Shown: positions 59,448 to 64,000 of the stretch, one piece after another
Layout of the letters: the number at the start of each line of letters is the position of its first letter
How positions within the stretch are numbered: position 1 is the first letter of the stretch
Source of the DNA: Taishania pollutisoli
GTDB taxonomy: Bacteria > Bacteroidota > Bacteroidia > Flavobacteriales_D > Crocinitomicaceae
DNA length: 64,000 nt
Direction: 5' to 3'
NCBI RefSeq assembly: GCF_014518315.1
Contig: NZ_JACVEL010000001.1
Coordinates: 682,001-746,000 of the forward strand
Position numbers and translations under genes: made by a program
The notes under the pieces: model-generated
Told to the model about the DNA's origin: nothing
Seen by the model: only the letters and a program-made list of their open reading frames with translations
The model's database searches: none

Positions 59448-62375
59448 ATGCGGTTTTTGGTTGCTTTTATTTTTTCGATTCTACATTTAGCGGTGTTTTC
59501 GCAGGAGATGTATTTCGAGAACATCAGCAATACTATGAAGTTACCTTCTCAGGAGTGTTATCATATTTTACAGGATACGAAAGGATATATTTGGTTTGCA
59601 ACTGAACAGGGATTGTGCAGGTATGATGGCGAAGGATTATCTGTTTATAATGAAAAAAACGGCCTTCCTGAAAAAGCAGTTTATGCGCTTGAAATGGACG
59701 AATCAGGAAAAATCTGGATCATAACGTCTACTAACAGAATACTTTATATTGACAATGAAAAGCTACAAGAAGCATCATTCAGTAACGCTTTCAGACAGAT
59801 ATCGAAAGGGAGAATAGTAACCTCACTTGTTTTCGTAAATGCCGAAGAGATGTATCTTGACACGTATGTAAGAGGTACCTTTTTGATTAACAAGAAAACA
59901 GGTGCATGTACGGAAATCAAACACACACAAAATTACTACGACTACGATGTCAATTTGATCAATAACAAACTCATCGCGTTCAATGGCAGGGCAAATGAGA
60001 ATGTGCGTCCTAAGCCTCCGATTTCAGAGAAACTCAACTATTTTATCAGTGGGAAATTAAAACAAGTCGTTGTAGTTCCACAAATAAAATTACCTGTTCG
60101 CTCCACTTTTTTGTTAACCTGCTCAATGGCGGACAAAAAATATGTGGCATTTGGTCAGAATTTGATCGTTTTAAATCCTGACGGAACACATGAGACTCAT
60201 CGCTTGCCCGGAGTAGTTCTTTCCATGTATGCCGATGAAGACGGCGGGCTATGGATAGGAACGTTGTTGAAAGGAGTTTTTTACTATAACAGTGCTGATC
60301 TGCAATCAAAGCCGATTAATAGTCTAAACAATTATTCCGTAAGTGGAATCATAAAAGACGCAGAGGGTAATATTTGGTGTACTACGTTGGAAAAAGGACT
60401 GTTTTTTTGCAGAAATGAAAAAGTATGGAGTTATAGTATTCCGAATATGCAGCAAAATCCTCAGGTTTTAACATACCTGAATGGTAATCTGTTTGTAACG
60501 TGGCAGAAAAAAATCTATGTGCTTAACGATTCTGTTTTAAAAGAGGTTTCATTCGATGTAACAAGTCCGGATTACATTACAGATATAAGTTTTTTTAATC
60601 ATAAATATTACATCAGTTCTCATGGATTTTTAGTCCTTACTGACGAAAATTTTACACGTATTCATCCTGTCAGGAAGCAAAACTGGCCTTATAATTGTGC
60701 TGCCAAACAACTGAAAAGCGCTAACGGAAAACTGTACACGCTGGGAAGTTCATTGATCGGCGAAATTAAAGGTCTTGTTTGCAACTACAGAAAGTCAGTA
60801 CCTGCCATGCCATTAGGGACTTGTTTCGAACCTTTGGACAATGACTGCTTTTTGGTAGGTACGAGAGATGGTTTGTGGAAGGTTACCTGGATGGGAGATC
60901 GTAGTAGCATAATACGAATACCGGGTATTACACAGCCTGTTTCAGATATATTGAAAGATAAAAAGGGTCGTATTTTTATTGCTACAAAAGGTGAGGGATT
61001 GTTTCTGTATAAGGACGAAAAACTACTTGCTGTCAATCGTTGGTTTGCTATTCCTGCGCGCATTCTTTTTGAAATTGTTCAGGATGTAAATGAAAACTAC
61101 TGGATTTCTTCCAACGAGGGCTTGTATTGTTGCACCATGCAGGGAAGCCGGGTTTCTACAAGAGTTTACACCCAATCAGATGGTTTACCGGCTGATGAAG
61201 TCCGGGAGTTGGCTGCCACACCTGACCGGATTTTCTTTTCCAGTGTTTTTGGCATTTCTTCTTTGCCTTTGGATTCAGAGGAAAAACGAGGAAATCCCAG
61301 AATTTACCTGAGTAATTTACAGATCAACAATAAACATATAAATACCGGGCACTTACCTCACCAACTGAAATACAGTCAAAACACATTCAGGTTTCATTTT
61401 GACATCCTCTCATTCAAAGACTTTTCTCCTCACATTGCTTATCAGTTGAAAGGTCGGGATAAGGTGTTCTCTCATAGCAACTCCACCGAACTGGTTTTGG
61501 AAAATCTTTCCCCCGGGAAATACAAACTGATTGTGTATGGTGAAAATAGCAAGGGAATCAGAAGTACACAACCTTTTGTGTATACATTCTATATCTCTAA
61601 ACCCTTCTGGCAAACATGGTGGTTTATTGCATTGGAGCTGGTAACAATGGTACTGATTTTCATCTTCGTACTTCGTGTATTGATCCGACGTGCCCAAAAG
61701 AAGTCAGAAGAAAAAAACAGAATAAACGCCTTACTTGCCGAAAGCCAGTTGACTGCGCTTCAGGCACAAATGAATCCGCATTTTGTATTCAATGCCATTA
61801 ATTCTATTCAGAATTACATACTTAAAAATCAAAAAGAAGAAGCGTACAATTACCTGGCAAAATTCAGTCACCTCATTCGCATGATCTTATACAATTCCCA
61901 GAAAAAAATAGTGGTATTGGCCAAGGAACTCGAAATCCTCTCACTGTATGTGGAACTCGAACAAATGCGGTGCAAACAGTCTTTTGATTTTGAAGTTGAT
62001 CTAAACGAAACGATTGACGAAAACGAAGTTTTGTTACCACCAACACTCATACAGCCACTACTGGAGAATGCGATCTGGCATGGTTTGATACCACTCAAAA
62101 ACCGTAGAGGAAAGTTACGGCTTTTATTTGCCATTGAGAATAACTTGCTTAAAGTAGTGATTGAAGATAATGGGATTGGCCGGAATCAATCGAAAAGGGA
62201 AAAACCAGGCATTGACCACCATTCAATGGCGTTAAATTTGGTAAACGATCGTATTCAGATGACCGGACAACTGTATGATGCAATGGAAGATGCTTCCATT
62301 CAAATCGTGGACTTGTACGATGAAACAAACAATCCCCAGGGCACACGAGTTGAAATCTATTTACCGCTTTTATAA
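59448..62375 (+). CDS. Propeller-type sensor histidine kinase (Reg_prop, Y_Y_Y, LytS-type His_kinase)
   Basis: A 975-residue sensor. The signal peptide ends LAVFSQ (about 16). Residues 25-600 are two-component-regulator propeller repeats (DTKGYIWFATEQGLCRYDG, DESGKIWIITSTN, DEDGGLWIGTLLKG). A Y_Y_Y domain spans about 620-717 (LENLSPGKYKLIVYGENSKG). A transmembrane helix lies at about 724-746 and a short coiled coil follows. The LytS-like His_kinase domain has QMNPHFVFNAINSIQNY (phosphoacceptor H778), and the ATP-binding region has PLLENAIWHGL (N874) and EDNGIGRNQS. I start at ATG 59448; a TTG at 59439 is in frame. It pairs with the LytTR regulator 17 nt downstream. Confidence 0.92.
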   Translation: MRFLVAFIFSILHLAVFSQEMYFENISNTMKLPSQECYHILQDTKGYIWFATEQGLCRYDGEGLSVYNEKNGLPEKAVYALEMDESGKIWIITSTNRILYIDNEKLQEASFSNAFRQISKGRIVTSLVFVNAEEMYLDTYVRGTFLINKKTGACTEIKHTQNYYDYDVNLINNKLIAFNGRANENVRPKPPISEKLNYFISGKLKQVVVVPQIKLPVRSTFLLTCSMADKKYVAFGQNLIVLNPDGTHETHRLPGVVLSMYADEDGGLWIGTLLKGVFYYNSADLQSKPINSLNNYSVSGIIKDAEGNIWCTTLEKGLFFCRNEKVWSYSIPNMQQNPQVLTYLNGNLFVTWQKKIYVLNDSVLKEVSFDVTSPDYITDISFFNHKYYISSHGFLVLTDENFTRIHPVRKQNWPYNCAAKQLKSANGKLYTLGSSLIGEIKGLVCNYRKSVPAMPLGTCFEPLDNDCFLVGTRDGLWKVTWMGDRSSIIRIPGITQPVSDILKDKKGRIFIATKGEGLFLYKDEKLLAVNRWFAIPARILFEIVQDVNENYWISSNEGLYCCTMQGSRVSTRVYTQSDGLPADEVRELAATPDRIFFSSVFGISSLPLDSEEKRGNPRIYLSNLQINNKHINTGHLPHQLKYSQNTFRFHFDILSFKDFSPHIAYQLKGRDKVFSHSNSTELVLENLSPGKYKLIVYGENSKGIRSTQPFVYTFYISKPFWQTWWFIALELVTMVLIFIFVLRVLIRRAQKKSEEKNRINALLAESQLTALQAQMNPHFVFNAINSIQNYILKNQKEEAYNYLAKFSHLIRMILYNSQKKIVVLAKELEILSLYVELEQMRCKQSFDFEVDLNETIDENEVLLPPTLIQPLLENAIWHGLIPLKNRRGKLRLLFAIENNLLKVVIEDNGIGRNQSKREKPGIDHHSMALNLVNDRIQMTGQLYDAMEDASIQIVDLYDETNNPQGTRVEIYLPLL

Positions 62376-62392
62376 ACTAAAACCGAAAAGAC

Positions 62393-63154
62393 ATGTTACG
62401 TGCATTTTTAATAGATGATGAAACTGACAGCATAGAAGTGATGATAAGTTTACTGACTTCTTATTTTCGGGATGAAGTCACTGTTGTTGGTACGGCAACA
62501 TCTGCACAAGAAGCTTTTGAAACAGTGCCGCAAATCAAACCCGACGTGATCTTTCTGGATATACAAATGCCCGGAGAAAACGGCTTCGCATTTTTGAAAA
62601 AAATGACCGTTATCGATTTTGAAGTCATCTTTGTTACCAGCCATGACGAATTTGCACTCAAAGCAATAAAGTTCAGCGCACTTGACTATTTGCTTAAGCC
62701 TGTAATAATAAACGACTTAAAACAAGCGATTGATAAAGCAAAACGGGTAGTTGATCAAAAGGTGTTCAGGCATTCACAGGTACTCAATCTTATTGCAAAT
62801 ATTGAATCCAACGAAGATTCACAAAAGATCGCTGTACATTATGGAGATGAAGTCAGATTCTTGAAGCTAATTGACATCATCTACTTTGAAGCACATGGTC
62901 GATATACAACTATTTATCCCATATCGGGTGAGAAGTATATTGTAGCAAATCATCTTAAAATGCTGGAAGAAACGCTGGAAGAATTGGCCTTATTTGTGCG
63001 TGTAAATAAAAGTTGCCTCGTCAATATTGAATACATTACCGCTTATTCCAAAAAGGAGCCTTATTACCTGAGACTCAACAACGGAAAGGAATTTGATATA
63101 TCGCGCAGAAAAAGACAAGAAGTAATGGATAAGTTGAAAGAAAGAAAAATATAA
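62393..63154 (+). CDS. LytTR-family response regulator
   Basis: A 253-residue regulator. The receiver domain has the acidic pair D8-D9 (LIDDE), phosphoacceptor D56 (FLDIQMPG), Thr in FVTSHDE and Lys in YLLKP. The LytTR DNA-binding domain spans about 150-250 (RFLKLIDIIYFEAHGRYTTIY, FVRVNKSCLVNIEYI). Phosphorylation by the adjacent LytS-type kinase is expected. Targets usually carry direct repeats near the promoter; none was identified here. It is the second gene of the operon. Confidence 0.94.
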   Translation: MLRAFLIDDETDSIEVMISLLTSYFRDEVTVVGTATSAQEAFETVPQIKPDVIFLDIQMPGENGFAFLKKMTVIDFEVIFVTSHDEFALKAIKFSALDYLLKPVIINDLKQAIDKAKRVVDQKVFRHSQVLNLIANIESNEDSQKIAVHYGDEVRFLKLIDIIYFEAHGRYTTIYPISGEKYIVANHLKMLEETLEELALFVRVNKSCLVNIEYITAYSKKEPYYLRLNNGKEFDISRRKRQEVMDKLKERKI

Positions 63155-63562
63155 CAACCAGCCTTCTTCTCTGTCTTCACAGGGTTCTGCCGCTCCATCT
63201 CCCGACTTAGCTCTCAGCAATGTTGGCTTAAATAGAATTGACCTCCCTTCAAAAAACGAGGTCATTTAAAACCAGAGAATTTCGGGCATCAAAAGCGTAA
63301 ACAATTTAAATTGATACAACGAAAAAGTCAAAATTTAGTGACGCTCAGATCATTTTTGCACTCAAGCAAGTAAAAACACATTAATCAATTGAAATTAAAG
63401 CCCATTTTTTGGAAATAACGTTTTGGGGGTTGCGTTCGGGCGGATTTCGGAGCACAAAGTTTCAATGTATTACTAAAGTTTATTGGAAGCACAAATTTCC
63501 AAGTTTGCATGTCACCCCGCCTGACGCAAAACCCGTGTTAACGGTTCGTTGTTATTTCCGTT
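63155..63562. other. Gene-free region with nested inverted repeats
   Basis: This 408-bp stretch has no convincing gene. TGACCTC / GAGGTCA (63239-63264, 12-nt loop) may end the LytTR transcript, though the U-tract is poor. Further right, TTGCGTTCGGGCGG (63430-63443) and CCGCCTGACGCAA (63517-63529) form an imperfect inverted pair (one bulge, one mismatch). A smaller pair, TTGGAA / TTCCAA (63483-63502), lies inside. Composition is more GC-rich than the rest of the gap. Confidence 0.45.
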
Positions 63563-63904
63563 TTATTTTCCAATTATTTTCTTTCTGTGGTTTTGTCCCC
63601 AATCACGCAACGCTTTCATTACGTCAAACAATGTTTCTGCGTGTTCTGTTATTTCATATTCAACTGTCGGTGGAAACGTGTCGTAAACTGTCCGTTTCAC
63701 AAGATGATTGGCTTCCAAGTCTTTCAATTCTTTGCTAAGCATTTTGTCGCTGATGCCGTCAACTTCTCTTGTAATTTCTTTGAAACGTTTTGCACCGCCC
63801 GACAACGAAAACAAAATCGGAAGTTTCCAATTTCCGCTTAGCGTTTCCATTGCATCTTTTATGGCACGAATGCCTGTTGAATCGCATTTAATTGTCTTTG
63901 CCAT
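63563..63904 (-). CDS. HxlR-family winged-helix regulator
   Basis: A 113-residue single-domain regulator of the usual HxlR length. Family blocks are the conserved Cys near the start (KCDSTGI), LSGNWKLPILFSL (about 22-34), RFKEITREVDGISDKMLSKELKDLE (about 40-64), LVKRTVYDTFPPTVEYEIT (wing) and LFDVMKALRDWG. HxlR proteins often sense electrophiles or redox stress through the N-terminal Cys and control a divergent oxidoreductase gene. The right-hand neighbour is outside the window. Palindromes and two divergent promoter boxes lie in the 96 bp upstream. Confidence 0.93.
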   Translation of the reverse strand: MAKTIKCDSTGIRAIKDAMETLSGNWKLPILFSLSGGAKRFKEITREVDGISDKMLSKELKDLEANHLVKRTVYDTFPPTVEYEITEHAETLFDVMKALRDWGQNHRKKIIGK

Positions 63905-63921
63905 TGTCTAAAATCTCATTA

Positions 63922-63990
63922 CTAACCCAAAAGTAATCGCTAACTGTCGGGTTAGTGCTTACCAATGGTTAGCAAATGTAAATAATTTTG
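63922..63990. promoter_or_regulatory. Divergent promoter and HxlR operator region
   Basis: The minus-strand -7 box TACTTTTG (63935-63928) serves the HxlR gene and the plus-strand box TAATTTTG (63983-63990) a gene beyond the window. CTAACCC (63922-63928) and GGGTTAG (63949-63955) are an exact inverted pair flanking the HxlR box. GCTTACCAATGGTTAGC (63957-63973) is a near-perfect 17-bp palindrome in the -33 zone of the rightward promoter. The shared half-site is close to GGTTAG. Confidence 0.6.
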
Positions 63991-64000
63991 CAACGTCAAA

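Noticed and set aside
1-64000. Defence island, prophage or integrated element
   Set aside because: No integrase, recombinase, transposase, phage structural gene, restriction enzyme or CRISPR protein was seen; gene content is chromosomal and consistent throughout.

Overview
The window comes from a Bacteroidota chromosome, most likely Flavobacteriales and close to Crocinitomicaceae such as Fluviicola (family-level placement is inference). The evidence is many secreted proteins with type IX secretion (T9SS) C-terminal signals of type A (PNP...G.Y) and type B (CHU_C/gliding-associated), PorZ, a PorP/SprF-family protein, SprB-like repeats, TonB-dependent receptors with carboxypeptidase-regulatory N-termini, and several promoters matching the flavobacterial consensus TTG-N17..23-TAnnTTTG. 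Shine-Dalgarno sequences are weak or absent, so starts were chosen from signal peptides, domain starts, promoters and terminators. No rRNA, tRNA, transposase, integrase, prophage or CRISPR array was seen.

Layout. 1-9.6 kb: end of a DUF5686 outer-membrane protein, a hydroxyacyl-CoA dehydrogenase, two large T9SS cargo proteins, and a TPR/transmembrane/HTH regulator. 10-14.8 kb: a GT117-type (DUF2723) membrane glycosyltransferase followed by a NodB-type polysaccharide deacetylase. 14.8-23.2 kb (minus strand): a lipoprotein, a MarR-FadN fatty-acid oxidation pair, recO next to the T9SS gene porZ, and a GlcD-type flavin dehydrogenase. 23.5-28 kb: an adhesin-like SprB-repeat protein with its PorP/SprF partner. 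28-33 kb: a YrdC/YciO protein, guaA, a LysM/periplasmic-binding protein and hemF. 33-37 kb: a T9SS cargo protein, an orphan NarL-type regulator and an amino acid permease. 37.4-43 kb: a secreted PCMD/PKD protein, a TonB receptor and a BASS-type transporter.

43-51 kb is the most coherent functional block: a secreted lamin-tail protein, a TonB receptor, a secreted endonuclease I, a lipoprotein carrying the 5'-nucleotidase C-terminal domain, and a separate metallophosphoesterase half. Together they suggest extracellular DNA breakdown, dephosphorylation and uptake. 51-56.6 kb: two GNAT acetyltransferases, a zinc alcohol dehydrogenase with an operator-like palindrome, and a TonB receptor divergent from a MarR regulator. 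56.7-63.2 kb: thioredoxin/TPR, DUF2007 and DUF5367 proteins, then a propeller-type LytS histidine kinase with its LytTR response regulator. The right edge holds an HxlR regulator with a palindromic divergent control region.

Non-coding features of note are a candidate small RNA on the minus strand near 59.2 kb with its own promoter-like box and terminator, a promoter that fires straight into a terminator at 39.5 kb, a probably leaderless guaA, and attC-like nested inverted repeats near 63.5 kb.
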